Notes under the pieces: model-generated
Database searches by the model: none
Seen by the model: only the letters and a program-made list of their open reading frames with translations
Told to the model about the DNA's origin: nothing
Assembly (NCBI RefSeq): GCF_014202315.1
Contig: NZ_JACHGN010000021.1
Location: forward strand, 68,242 to 132,241
Length of the DNA: 64,000 bases
DNA from: Thermocatellispora tengchongensis
GTDB lineage: Bacteria; Actinomycetota; Actinomycetes; Streptosporangiales; Streptosporangiaceae
Direction: 5' to 3'
Translations under genes and position numbers: made by a program
Shown: piece by piece, positions 19,299-29,127 of the stretch
How the letters are laid out: the number at the start of each line of letters is the position of its first letter
Numbering within the stretch: position 1 is the first letter of the stretch

Positions 19299-20081
19299 GG
19301 AGACCTCGTCGGCGGGGGCCGCCCACGTGTTGCAGGCGCCGATCGTGCCGCTGTCCTGGCCGCGGTGGATCCAGATCGCGCTGTTCCTGGCCGAGCCGTG
19401 GGTCTGCCGCTGGGTGATCGCGTTCTCGTCCTCCACGGAGTGGGCCCGCAGCACCATGAGCCCCTGGGGGTCGATGCCGCGCAGGGTGACCGCCGCCAGG
19501 CAGTCCGCCTGGAGTTCCAGCCGCCGGGACCACGCCTCGTCGAACACCTCCGGCCCGCTCTGCGCGGCGATGCCGGTGATCTCCTGTACGTGGTGGGCGT
19601 ACTCGTGGGCGAGGGTGAACATGGAGGTGAACGACCAGTCGTCCTCCACCAGCACGTTGACCGAGTGGATGTCGGGGCAGTAGATCCCGGCCCAGTCGTA
19701 GTCCTCGGTGCCGCATCCGGCGTTCTCGGGGGTGTCGATCAGGTTGACCTCCTCCGGCGGCTCGTACTCGTAGCCGGCGGCGGCCAGCGCGGCGGTCCAG
19801 GTGCGGTCCAGGCACGGGATGAGCGCGCGCAGCGTGGCCGTCACGTCGGCCTCGCGGTCGGCGGGCAGCGCGCACCGGCTCTCGACCGGGCCGGTGTAGT
19901 ACAGGGGGTGGGTGGCGGCGCCGGACCTGGGCGAGCCGGGGGCGGTGCCGAGCGCGTCGCGCAGGTGCGGGGCGAGCAGGGCGAGCCCGGCGATCACGGC
20001 CGCGAAGGCCAGCGCCACCGGCAGCAGCCGCCGGACGAGGCTTCGCCGGCTGCCCTCGTGCACGACCACCCGAACCCCCAT
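19296..20081 (-). CDS. Membrane-anchored neutral zinc metallopeptidase (YpfJ-like)
   Basis: 261 aa from ATG 20081. An N-terminal basic segment is followed by one membrane helix (about 18-38), then an extracytoplasmic domain with zinc motif TLAHEYAHHVQ (H159-E160-x-x-H163) and a downstream RRLELQADCLAA that supplies the third ligand in this family. The closing GACNTWA is also typical. Four or more cysteines suggest disulfides outside the membrane. The physiological substrate of YpfJ-type proteins is not established. It lies 52 bp after nrtL on the same strand. Confidence 0.85.
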   Translation of the reverse strand: MGVRVVVHEGSRRSLVRRLLPVALAFAAVIAGLALLAPHLRDALGTAPGSPRSGAATHPLYYTGPVESRCALPADREADVTATLRALIPCLDRTWTAALAAAGYEYEPPEEVNLIDTPENAGCGTEDYDWAGIYCPDIHSVNVLVEDDWSFTSMFTLAHEYAHHVQEITGIAAQSGPEVFDEAWSRRLELQADCLAAVTLRGIDPQGLMVLRAHSVEDENAITQRQTHGSARNSAIWIHRGQDSGTIGACNTWAAPADEVS

Positions 20082-20133
20082 CTCCCCGGCGACTCCCCCA
20101 CAATGCCGCTTTTTCGCGACCCGGGAGGGTCTA

Positions 20134-20781
20134 TCACAGGCGATCGGGCGGTGTCTCGCCAATTGCGGCGAGCCCGGCGGCGAGCACCGCGCGCACGGCC
20201 CGCGCCTGCCAGACCCGGGCCGTGTGCACCGGCAGCACCGGGGCGTCGCCCACCGGGTGGGCCGGGGCGTGCTCGTGCGCGTCGTGGTAGGCCGTGGCCA
20301 GCCGCACCAGGTACGCCGGCGGCGCCGGATCGCCGCCCTCACGCCGGCCCGGCACCTCGGCCAGCACCCGCAGCACCGCGCGGTCGTGGCGGCCGGACAG
20401 CTCCCCGGGCTCGAACGGCCCGTCCACCGGCACGCCCAGCTCGCGCGCCCAGCGCTCGGCCCAGGCGGCGCGGGCGTGCGCGTAGCGCACCGCGAAGCCG
20501 GGGTTGGCCCAGGTGCGCGGCCGGTCCGGCCACGGGGACGGCCGGGGGCGGGCCGCGACCGGGTCCAGCAGCTCGGGGACCAGCGCGCCGGGCACGCCGG
20601 CCACGATCTCCAGCATGCCGCCGGGCCGGGCCCGGACCTCGGTGACGCCGGGCAGGGCGCGCACCCGCTCCGCCGCCGCGGCGTCCGGGGCGTGCGCGAC
20701 GTACACGGCCTCGCGCTCCCACGAGCCGCGCGGCGCGGGCGGGCCGCCGAGGACCCCGGCCAGCAGCCGGATGGACGTCAT
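20134..20781 (-). CDS. nrtL: ArgS-related DALR anticodon-binding domain protein
   Basis: 215 aa. The C-terminal half (from about YLVRLATAYHDAHEHA to IGETPPDRL) reads like the DALR anticodon-binding domain at the C-terminus of arginyl-tRNA synthetase, which ends in a similar GVxxPxRM. The catalytic Rossmann domain with HIGH and KMSK is absent, so it cannot charge tRNA. Proteins of this kind are named NrtL in actinomycetes and occur next to lysA, where other actinobacteria have argS. It is 21 bp downstream of the glycosyltransferase at 20803-22698. A role in tRNA binding is possible but unproven. Confidence 0.75.
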   Translation of the reverse strand: MTSIRLLAGVLGGPPAPRGSWEREAVYVAHAPDAAAAERVRALPGVTEVRARPGGMLEIVAGVPGALVPELLDPVAARPRPSPWPDRPRTWANPGFAVRYAHARAAWAERWARELGVPVDGPFEPGELSGRHDRAVLRVLAEVPGRREGGDPAPPAYLVRLATAYHDAHEHAPAHPVGDAPVLPVHTARVWQARAVRAVLAAGLAAIGETPPDRL

Positions 20782-20802
20782 GCCGAGGAGCCTACGGGCC
20801 CC

Positions 20803-22698
20803 TCAGGCCAGGGCGTGCGGCTCGGCGCGGCCGTACTCCACCAGCCTGGCCGAGGAGAGCAGGGCCGGATCGTCCTCGCGCACGCGCACATAGTTGAACC
20901 GGTCGGCGGAGAAGACCCGCACGCCGTCCTCGCGGCACTGGCGCATCAGCACCTCGTCCCACCCCTCGGACAGGTCGGCGATGCCCAGGCCGCGCAGCAC
21001 CGTACGCCGGGCCAGCAGGGTGCCGCCGCAGATCTCCGGCAGGTACCGGTACGCCGCATCCGGCTGGCGCAGCACCGTCGCGCCCGGCCCGCGCAGGTAG
21101 GCGTAGTAGGACGCCTTGCCCACCACGTCGGCGGTCGTGTACAGGAACGACCTGGCCAGGTCGGCGAGGTAGTGCTCGCCGTAACCGTCGCGCGGGTCCA
21201 TGACCGCCACCAGGTCGCCCTCGCACAGGTCCAGCGCCCGGTTCAGCAGGCCGCCGGTGGTCAGGCCGGGCTCGGCGACCCGGACGATCACGTCCACGCC
21301 GGGCATCGCGTCGCGGGCGTGCTTGCCGGCCTCCTCGGCGGCGCCCTCGTCGGCGGTGACGATCACGGCCTGGGCGACCCCCGACTGCGCCGCGACCTGG
21401 GCCAGCCCGTGGTCCAGGTCGCCGCCCGCCGTGGCCGGGACGATCACCGAGACGTTCAGCGTGGCGCGGGCGGCGGGCAGGCCGATCTCCTCCAGGAACT
21501 CGTCCACCCGCTCGGTCATCGTGCCCCGCGCGTACGCCTGCCGGATCGCGGCGTGCGCCCGCCGGTCGTCCGGAGTGGGCCCGATCGGGGTACCGCAGGC
21601 CGCGATCTCGGCCAGCCGCCAGTCGGGCGTGCTCTGCGGCACGGTGACGGCCTTGGGCCACCGGTAGGACGTGAGCACGTCCGGATACGACAGGTGATCG
21701 GGCAGCATCTCCTCCAGCGTGAGCACCCGGTCGAACCGGTCGCCGGCCAGTGGCAGCGGGTTGTGCACGCGGGGCTGGATCGCGAACGGCAGCAGCCCGG
21801 CGCGGCGGTGCACGGCCCGCCAGCGCGGCAGGTCGGCGTGCACGGCGGTGAAGACGTACTCGAACAGCTTGGCCGTGGCCCGGTAGTCGGCCAGGTCGCC
21901 GCCGGTGTGCCAGAACGCGGTGCGGATGCCGCGCTCGGCGCACCAGGCCAGCAGCGCGCGCAGCCCCTCGCCCGGCTCGCCGATCACCTCCTCGGCCCAC
22001 GGCCCCTCGGTGACCGAGCCGACCAGCAGCAGGTGCGGCACCTCAAGCGGCAGCACCCGGGCGAAGTCGCGCGGGGTGAACCCGACGGTCTGGCGCCACT
22101 CGTAGCGCAGCAGCGCCTCCTCGTGCGGGTCGAGCACGGCGGCGACGGTGAGGTGGGGGCGGGTGTTGGGGCCGGTCGGCACCCGGAACGGCTTGAGCTT
22201 GACCGACCTGCCCTCGATCGTGCGCACCGAGGACCTGGCCTGGAACGCCGCCCCCGGCGCGGCCTGCTTCTCCGCGGACGCGGGCGCGGCCACGGGCTGC
22301 CGCTTGGGCGCGGCCGGGCGCGGGGCCGGGCGGGCGGCGCCGCGCAGGCCGCGCGCCAGCCGTACCGGGTTGCTCTTGCCGGTCTTGATCGCGTCGCCGA
22401 GCCGGGACCAGCGGGCCACCTGGATCGAGGAGAGCTTCCACTTGGCCACCTCGGTCTGGTAGCGCTGCTCGGCCAGCTCGCGGCGCAGGCGCTCCTCGCT
22501 CGCTCGGGAGCGGGCCAGCTCGTCCTCCGCCGCGGCCAGGCGCTCCTCGACGGCGCGCAACTCCTCGGTCGCCCGCTCGGCCTCGGCCAGCTTGGCCTGC
22601 GCCGCGTCCAGCAGGCGCGCCAGCTCGGCGGCGCGTTCCGCCTGGGCCATGGCGTCGCGCAGCGCCCGCCTCAAGCCCTCTACTTGCTCGCCCGCCAC
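20803..22698 (-). CDS. Coiled-coil protein with glycosyltransferase-like domains
   Basis: 631 aa from GTG 22698 (GGAGGA at 5 nt). Residues 1-90 are a long Ala/Glu/Arg/Leu coiled coil. A Pro/Lys-rich linker follows, then a CgeB-like region (about 160-400) with an FWHTGGDLADY segment and HNPLPLAGDRFDRVLTLEEM. The C-terminal part is GT2-like (LNVSVIVPATAGGDLDHGL, then AVMDPRDGYGEHYL, with a degenerate D-x-D). The layout, a coil plus two sugar-transfer-like modules, suggests a membrane-associated polymerising or scaffold enzyme for a surface glycan. Donor and product are unknown. It diverges from the asparagine-synthetase-like gene. Confidence 0.7.
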   Translation of the reverse strand: MAGEQVEGLRRALRDAMAQAERAAELARLLDAAQAKLAEAERATEELRAVEERLAAAEDELARSRASEERLRRELAEQRYQTEVAKWKLSSIQVARWSRLGDAIKTGKSNPVRLARGLRGAARPAPRPAAPKRQPVAAPASAEKQAAPGAAFQARSSVRTIEGRSVKLKPFRVPTGPNTRPHLTVAAVLDPHEEALLRYEWRQTVGFTPRDFARVLPLEVPHLLLVGSVTEGPWAEEVIGEPGEGLRALLAWCAERGIRTAFWHTGGDLADYRATAKLFEYVFTAVHADLPRWRAVHRRAGLLPFAIQPRVHNPLPLAGDRFDRVLTLEEMLPDHLSYPDVLTSYRWPKAVTVPQSTPDWRLAEIAACGTPIGPTPDDRRAHAAIRQAYARGTMTERVDEFLEEIGLPAARATLNVSVIVPATAGGDLDHGLAQVAAQSGVAQAVIVTADEGAAEEAGKHARDAMPGVDVIVRVAEPGLTTGGLLNRALDLCEGDLVAVMDPRDGYGEHYLADLARSFLYTTADVVGKASYYAYLRGPGATVLRQPDAAYRYLPEICGGTLLARRTVLRGLGIADLSEGWDEVLMRQCREDGVRVFSADRFNYVRVREDDPALLSSARLVEYGRAEPHALA

Positions 22699-22728
22699 GT
22701 CAGTCCTCCGATCCTGAGCGGTGCAAAA

Positions 22729-22746
22729 GGATACCCTTCGGATAAT
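22729..22746. promoter_or_regulatory. Candidate divergent -10 boxes
   Basis: In the 70 bp between divergent starts, TATCCT (22734-22729, minus) faces the glycosyltransferase and GATAAT (22741-22746, plus) faces the asparagine-synthetase-like gene. No convincing -35 elements are seen. Confidence 0.3.
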
Positions 22747-22768
22747 CGCCATCAGAAGGAGTTGGACC

Positions 22769-24439
22769 GTGCGCAAGGGTGAGTGGCCCGCGTTCACCGT
22801 GCGGCCGTACGTGTGCGGCGCGATCGGTGAGGCCGACCCCGCCGCGCTCGACGCGCTCAAGGCCGCCGGGCCCAGGGTGCGCGCCGCGCTGCACACCTCG
22901 GGGGCCGCGCTGTTCACCAGCCGTCCGCTGCCGCCCTACTGGCGCACCGGCGAGCGCGACTACGCCTTCGCCTGGGGCGAGCGCCGTCCGCTGGTGTCGG
23001 GATCGTGGATCTCGGTGGCGGAGACGTACGAGACGCCGGGGCTGATCGACGACGGCGAGCGGGTCACGCTGCACGCGGGGGCCCTCGGCCTGGTGGACGT
23101 GTACTACCTGGCGGCGGGCGGCGCGGTGTACTTCAGCTCGCTGCTCGAACCGCTGCTGGCGCTGGTGCGCGGGCCGTACGAGGTGGACTGGACGGCGTGG
23201 GCGGCGATCCTGCGGGTCACCTTCCCGCTCGGCGACGACACCCCGTACGCCGGGGTGCGGCGGCTCGCGGGCTCCAGCGCGCTGGTCTACGAGCGGCGTA
23301 CCGGGCGGATCTCGCTGGACCGGCGCCCGCCGCGCTGGGTGCGCGAGGAGCCGTACGAGGCGGGGCGCAGCGCGGGCGAGATCCTGGCGATCCTGCACGA
23401 GGTCTACAAGGAGTTCGAGGACCGGCCGCTGCTGGTGCCGGTGAGCGGCGGCTACGACTCCCGGCTGCTGTGCTCGGTGGCCGTTGCCCGGGGCGCCGAC
23501 GTGGAGTCCTGGACGACCAGCCCCGACGACGGCACCGACACCGACATCCCGTTCGCCCGCGCGATCTGCCGCGAGCTGGGGGTGCGGCACCGCGTGATCG
23601 CGCAGGACCCGGCGGCGTACCCGGACGACGCGCGGGCCGTGGCCCGGCGCCTGGAGTACCTGACCCCGCACCACGCCTGGTACGCGCCCTTCGCCCGTGA
23701 GGTGCACCGGGCGGGCCGCACCCTGGTGGACGGGCTGGCCGGGGGCCCGCTGCTGAAGAACTTCATGGTCAGCGGCGACGCGCTGACCGCGTCCTCGGAG
23801 GCCGAGCGCAAGGCGGCGGTGCTGAAGTCGCTGTCGCTGGGCGCGCCGTCGGTGCCGTTCCTGGCCGAGCCCGCCGCCGCGTGGATCGAGGACGCCGTGC
23901 GCGCCTCGTTCGCCGCCGCGACCTCGATGCTGCACGGCCACCGCGCCGAGCTGCCGCTGTCGGTGCTGCACACCCGCACCGTGCGCGGCATCGCCCGCTC
24001 GCCGGTCAACCTGGTCGGCCCGGAGGTGTCCTTCGTGGCCCCGTTCATCCACCCGGAGTTCTTCGACGCCGCCCTGTCGGTGGGGGTGGCGCGCAAGGAC
24101 CGGGGCCGGTTCTACCGGGAGGTGCTGCACGCGGCGAACCCGCGGGTGGCGGCGCTGCCGTCCACGAACGTGGTCAAGCAGCCGCTGACCCGGGTGCCGC
24201 TGCGCTCGACGGCGGCGCCGGCGCGGGCGTACGGGCACCGGATGCTGACCACGGTGGCCGAGCGGGTGCCGGACCTGCTCTCGCCCGAGCTGCACGCGGT
24301 GGTGGCCGAGGGGCCGGACGCGCTGGCCCGGTTCAACGGGTGGAACGACCGGTTCTGGGTACGCGGCCTGGTGCTGTTCGGGGCGTGGCTCGACGACTAC
24401 GCGGACGTACTGGGCGACCTGACCCCGCCGTGGCGCTGA
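22769..24439 (+). CDS. Asparagine-synthetase-related ATP-pyrophosphatase protein without the glutaminase cysteine
   Basis: 556 aa from GTG 22769 (AAGGAG 8 nt upstream). The C-terminal half carries the PP-loop PVSGGYDSRLL (SGGxDS at 226-231) and a DDGTDTDIPFAR segment, as in class B asparagine synthetases and relatives such as beta-lactam synthetase and lasso-peptide cyclase. The N-terminal half keeps the general AsnB-like layout but starts MRKGEWPAFTVRPYVCGAIG, so the catalytic Cys2 for glutamine hydrolysis is absent. Ammonia from glutamine is therefore unlikely. An amide bond formed with another amine, or AMP activation of a carboxylate, is more likely. Context suggests decoration of a surface polymer. 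Confidence 0.8.
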   Translation: MRKGEWPAFTVRPYVCGAIGEADPAALDALKAAGPRVRAALHTSGAALFTSRPLPPYWRTGERDYAFAWGERRPLVSGSWISVAETYETPGLIDDGERVTLHAGALGLVDVYYLAAGGAVYFSSLLEPLLALVRGPYEVDWTAWAAILRVTFPLGDDTPYAGVRRLAGSSALVYERRTGRISLDRRPPRWVREEPYEAGRSAGEILAILHEVYKEFEDRPLLVPVSGGYDSRLLCSVAVARGADVESWTTSPDDGTDTDIPFARAICRELGVRHRVIAQDPAAYPDDARAVARRLEYLTPHHAWYAPFAREVHRAGRTLVDGLAGGPLLKNFMVSGDALTASSEAERKAAVLKSLSLGAPSVPFLAEPAAAWIEDAVRASFAAATSMLHGHRAELPLSVLHTRTVRGIARSPVNLVGPEVSFVAPFIHPEFFDAALSVGVARKDRGRFYREVLHAANPRVAALPSTNVVKQPLTRVPLRSTAAPARAYGHRMLTTVAERVPDLLSPELHAVVAEGPDALARFNGWNDRFWVRGLVLFGAWLDDYADVLGDLTPPWR

Positions 24440-24739
24440 CACGCCCGCTGAGCACGTGTTTCACCGGGGAGAACGGAAGGTAACACGGTAATTACGGGCC
24501 TGGGCCGCGAATGTGCGCGACTTCTCCCTCGTACCGCCCTTTATCGTGCTTCGTCCGGCGGCCTGCGCTGGTAGTGTTCGGCTGAAAGCACGCCATAGGA
24601 CGGGACAGAACCACGAATTCGGTCCCGGCGTGGGCGTTGGAGCTCGTGGGGATGACGGCTCCGGGCGGGCGTGCTCCTCCAACATCACAGCCGGATCTTC
24701 CGGTGACTGTCGTTCTGCCTTCTTTCAAGTGAGCGAGAG
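24440..24739. other. Non-coding stretch before the IS relic
   Basis: 300 bp after the asparagine-synthetase-like gene. Short frames on both strands lack ribosome sites and codon bias. It has lower G/C than its surroundings in places. Parts may be decayed IS200/IS605 sequence, but I cannot align it by eye. Confidence 0.4.
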
Positions 24740-24907
24740 TTGACCTCCTCCCCACACCCAACGGCGGGGGGTTCCAGCCCTCACGGGCCGGATCTTCCTG
24801 CTTCACCGGCGACTGCCCGCGCGCACCGGAGGGTGCGCGACCGGTCTTGCACGGCCTCCACAGGCTTCGCATCCCGCCGGCCCGGCCGTAGGCCCGGACA
24901 GGCCGAG
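24740..24907 (-). mobile_element. Right-end relic of an IS200/IS605-family element (3' end of tnpB)
   Basis: On the minus strand the sequence reads through a fragment encoding RDAKPVEAVQDRSRTLRC, then GGGCAGTCGCCGGTGAAGCA, and finally a stem-loop (CCCC...CGCC-GTTG-GGTG...GGGG) and GGGGAGGAGGTCAA at the boundary. This order (DAKPVEA tail, GTGAAGCAGGA block, subterminal hairpin, GAGGAGGTCA end) is the usual 3' end of actinomycete tnpB elements and covers the region where such elements encode their omega RNA. No tnpB coding region, tnpA or left end remains. It lies upstream of treS. Confidence 0.75.
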
Positions 24908-24935
24908 TTGGTCATCGCCAGACCACCCGGATACC
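24908..24935 (+). promoter_or_regulatory. treS: Candidate treS promoter
   Basis: TTGGTC (24908-24913), a 16-bp spacer and GATACC (24930-24935) lie directly beyond the IS relic, in AT-richer sequence. This would give a leader of about 130 nt to ATG 25069. The match is moderate. Confidence 0.3.
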
Positions 24936-25068
24936 CGAATATTACCATCAGTGAGGTTGTCGTGACGAACAGTGCGCGAGATCGATGCACCGTTCAGGCA
25001 TCAAGGGCCTTCCCGGGCTCTGGAGTCCTCCCCATGGCCGCATCCTGGGCTCTCCTTGGGAGTCACCG

Positions 25069-26754
<1,686 letters not shown>

Positions 26755-26765
26755 ATCCCTCTCAG

Positions 26766-26800
26766 TCAGGGGGCACGGGCCTGTCGCCCGTGCCCCCTGA
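26766..26800 (+). terminator. Terminator after treS
   Basis: A perfect 15-bp stem (TCAGGGGGCACGGGC and its complement) with loop CTGTC starts 11 bp after the treS stop. It has no T run but is very stable. Confidence 0.75.
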
Positions 26801-26882
26801 GCGTTGTGGCGAGCGGCACTCTGGAGCGCGCGGGCCCTGTTCCCCCTCAGCGTGTTGCTAGCGGCACCCTGGAGCGGGCGGC
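26794..26882. repeat. Imperfect direct duplication of the permease 3' end
   Basis: About 42 bp starting CCCCCTGAGCG at 26794 recur about 47 bp further as CCCCCTCAGCG at 26841. Both contain AGCGGCACYCTGGAGCG. The second copy includes the permease stop codon (26847-26849), so the first looks like a duplicated, non-coding gene tail. Confidence 0.7.
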
Positions 26883-29123
26883 GCGGTGGGCGGGGATCAG
26901 GGCGACCAGGAGCGCCGCGCCCACCGCGACCAGCATCGTCACCGCGAGCGTGGCCGCCGGCGGCGTACGGCCGATGCCCGCCCCCACGCCGCTGGTGTGG
27001 CCCTGGAGGTCGATCAGGCCGCTGCTGACCGAGGCCCCGGCGAGCGTGCCCGCGAGCACGCCGAGCAGGACCAGCAGGCCGGTTCCGGTGACCAGCGTGG
27101 CGGTCACCTGGCGCGGGGTGAGGCCCATCGCCTTGAGCACCGCCAAGTCGAGGGCGTGGTCACGCAGGCCGAGCGCGCTCGCGGTGAGCAGGTTGGCCAG
27201 GCCGATCAGCGCCAGCACCGCGATCAGCGCGACGATGACCACCCGGATCACGGCCAGCCGCTCGGCCGGGTTCTCCACCCGGGTGACCTCCAGGTCCTGC
27301 CCGGAGGCGGCCAGCAGCCTGGCCCGGGTCTCGTCGGGGTCGGCGCCCGGCTTGAGCACCAGCGCGTAGAACTCGGGCGGCACCGCGTCCTTGGCGGCCA
27401 GGCTGTCCAGCCCGAACGACAGCACCTCGCCGTCCTGGTCGGGCTCCACCACCCGGCCCACGATGCGCAGGATCAGCGGCGTGCCGCCGACGGTCACCCG
27501 TACCCGGTCGCCGATCTTGACGTCCAGCAGGTCGAGCAGGCCCTGCCCGGCCACGGCCTCGCCCCGGTCGGCGTACCCGCGCCCCTCGACGGCCACGAAC
27601 GGGTACGGCTGCGCGGACGTGCCGATCGCGCGGGCCAGCACGGTGCGGGTCTGCTCGGGTTCGAGGGCGTCCACCTCCGAGCCCGGATAGTACGCCGCCA
27701 CCCCCGGATCGGCCTTGATCAGCCGCTCGGCCTCGGCGGCGGGCAGCTTGCCGGGGCGCACCGTGAGCGCGGCGGCCTGCCCGACCCGCTCGGGCTGGTC
27801 CAGGAAGCCGTCCAGCGTGGCCCAGCAGCCCAGCCCGATCGTGATCATGGTCATCGGGATCGCGACGCCGAAGGTGGTCAGCAGGGCCGGGCCGCGCCGG
27901 GTGAAGGCGTCGCGGGCGCCCAGCACGAGAGCGGGCGGCAGGCGTACGAGGAGGGCGAGCCTGGCCAGCTTGGACAGGTGGCCGCGCGGCGGCGCCGCGG
28001 GAGCGGCCGGGATCGGCGGCGTGCGCCCGCCGCGCCAGGCCGGCACCGCGACCGCGACCAGCACCGTCGCGGCCGTGCCCGCGGCGATGGCGGCCGTGGG
28101 GCCCAGCGACAGCGGCAGGCCCGCGCCGTCGAGCACCAGCATCGTCACGAGCTGCCCGCCCGCCAGCCCGAGCGCCACGCCGAGCAGGCCGAGCGCGCCG
28201 TGCTCGACCACGAGCATGCCGGTGATCTGGCCCCGGGTCAGGCCCAGCGACTTCAGCGTGGCGAAGTCGCGCGACTGCATCAGCACCCTGCCGCCCACGG
28301 CGTTGGCCACCGCCAGCGCCGCCGCGACCAGCCCGACCACGCCGAACAGCGCCAGCAGCAGGCCGAGCAGCCGGTTGTCCAGCTCCATCGACGCCCGCAC
28401 CTCGCGCCAGGTCGAGACGCGCTGGATCTTCTCCGCCAGCAGCGTCACCGCCCCCTGGGCGACCAGGCGGGCCGACTCGGGGTCGGCCAGCCGCAGCCCG
28501 ATCACCGACTCGCTGCGCCCGGCCGCCGGCTCGACCCGGTCCAGGGTCTCGGGCAGCACCCAGGCCAGCCCCGGCGTCCACTCGGGGTAGAAGCCCTGCT
28601 CGGCGGTCTCGGCGATGCCGGCCACGGCCAGCTCGTGCCGGGCGCCGTTCAGCGCGGTGACCGTGAACGGGCTGCCCAGGCGCAGCCCGGTCGCCCTGGC
28701 CAGCGAGCGCTCCACCACCACGCCGTCAGGGTCGGCGGAGTCGAGCCAGCGCCCCTCGCGTACGACGGGGTGGGCGACCTTCGGCGGCGTGGCGGGCAGC
28801 GCGCGCAACGCGACCGGCGACTTCTTGCCGTCCTGCACCAGCGTGACCGGCGCGCTGCGGTACGGCCCCGCCACGCCGGTGACGCCGGGGAGCCCGGCCA
28901 GCTTGCCCGCGTCGGCGGTGTCCTGGGCGCTGATCCACACGTGCGCGCCGTCGGTCTGGGTGAACAGCCCGCGCCAGGGGTTGGTGCCGTCCTCCAGCAG
29001 GGTGGCCGAGGTGATCAGAGCGGTGACGATCCCGGCCACGGCGAGCACCGTGAGCAGGGCCTGGCCGCGCCGTGCCCGCAGGTCGGCGCGGATCCACCTC
29101 CGGGACGCCCGTAGCGCGCTCAC
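26847..29123 (-). CDS. ABC transporter permease, MacB/FtsX type with two FtsX modules
   Basis: 758 aa from GTG 29123. A first membrane helix (about 22-42) is followed by a large outer domain, a group of helices (about 250-370), a cytoplasmic link, a helix near 420, a second outer domain and three C-terminal helices. This is the duplicated FtsX layout of actinobacterial LolE/MacB-like exporters. It starts 4 bp after the ATPase gene and forms a PadR-ATPase-permease operon. Members move lipoproteins, peptides or drugs, or drive cell-wall enzymes mechanically; the cargo here is unknown. Confidence 0.9.
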   Translation of the reverse strand: MSALRASRRWIRADLRARRGQALLTVLAVAGIVTALITSATLLEDGTNPWRGLFTQTDGAHVWISAQDTADAGKLAGLPGVTGVAGPYRSAPVTLVQDGKKSPVALRALPATPPKVAHPVVREGRWLDSADPDGVVVERSLARATGLRLGSPFTVTALNGARHELAVAGIAETAEQGFYPEWTPGLAWVLPETLDRVEPAAGRSESVIGLRLADPESARLVAQGAVTLLAEKIQRVSTWREVRASMELDNRLLGLLLALFGVVGLVAAALAVANAVGGRVLMQSRDFATLKSLGLTRGQITGMLVVEHGALGLLGVALGLAGGQLVTMLVLDGAGLPLSLGPTAAIAAGTAATVLVAVAVPAWRGGRTPPIPAAPAAPPRGHLSKLARLALLVRLPPALVLGARDAFTRRGPALLTTFGVAIPMTMITIGLGCWATLDGFLDQPERVGQAAALTVRPGKLPAAEAERLIKADPGVAAYYPGSEVDALEPEQTRTVLARAIGTSAQPYPFVAVEGRGYADRGEAVAGQGLLDLLDVKIGDRVRVTVGGTPLILRIVGRVVEPDQDGEVLSFGLDSLAAKDAVPPEFYALVLKPGADPDETRARLLAASGQDLEVTRVENPAERLAVIRVVIVALIAVLALIGLANLLTASALGLRDHALDLAVLKAMGLTPRQVTATLVTGTGLLVLLGVLAGTLAGASVSSGLIDLQGHTSGVGAGIGRTPPAATLAVTMLVAVGAALLVALIPAHRAARSRVPLATR

Positions 29124-29127
29124 GCGC

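Noticed and set aside
22769-24439. Lasso-peptide biosynthesis locus
   Set aside because: No precursor peptide, leader peptidase or RRE protein was found next to the asparagine-synthetase-like gene.
24492-24872. 126-aa minus-strand frame upstream of treS
   Set aside because: It crosses the IS relic boundary and the composition is not coding-like.
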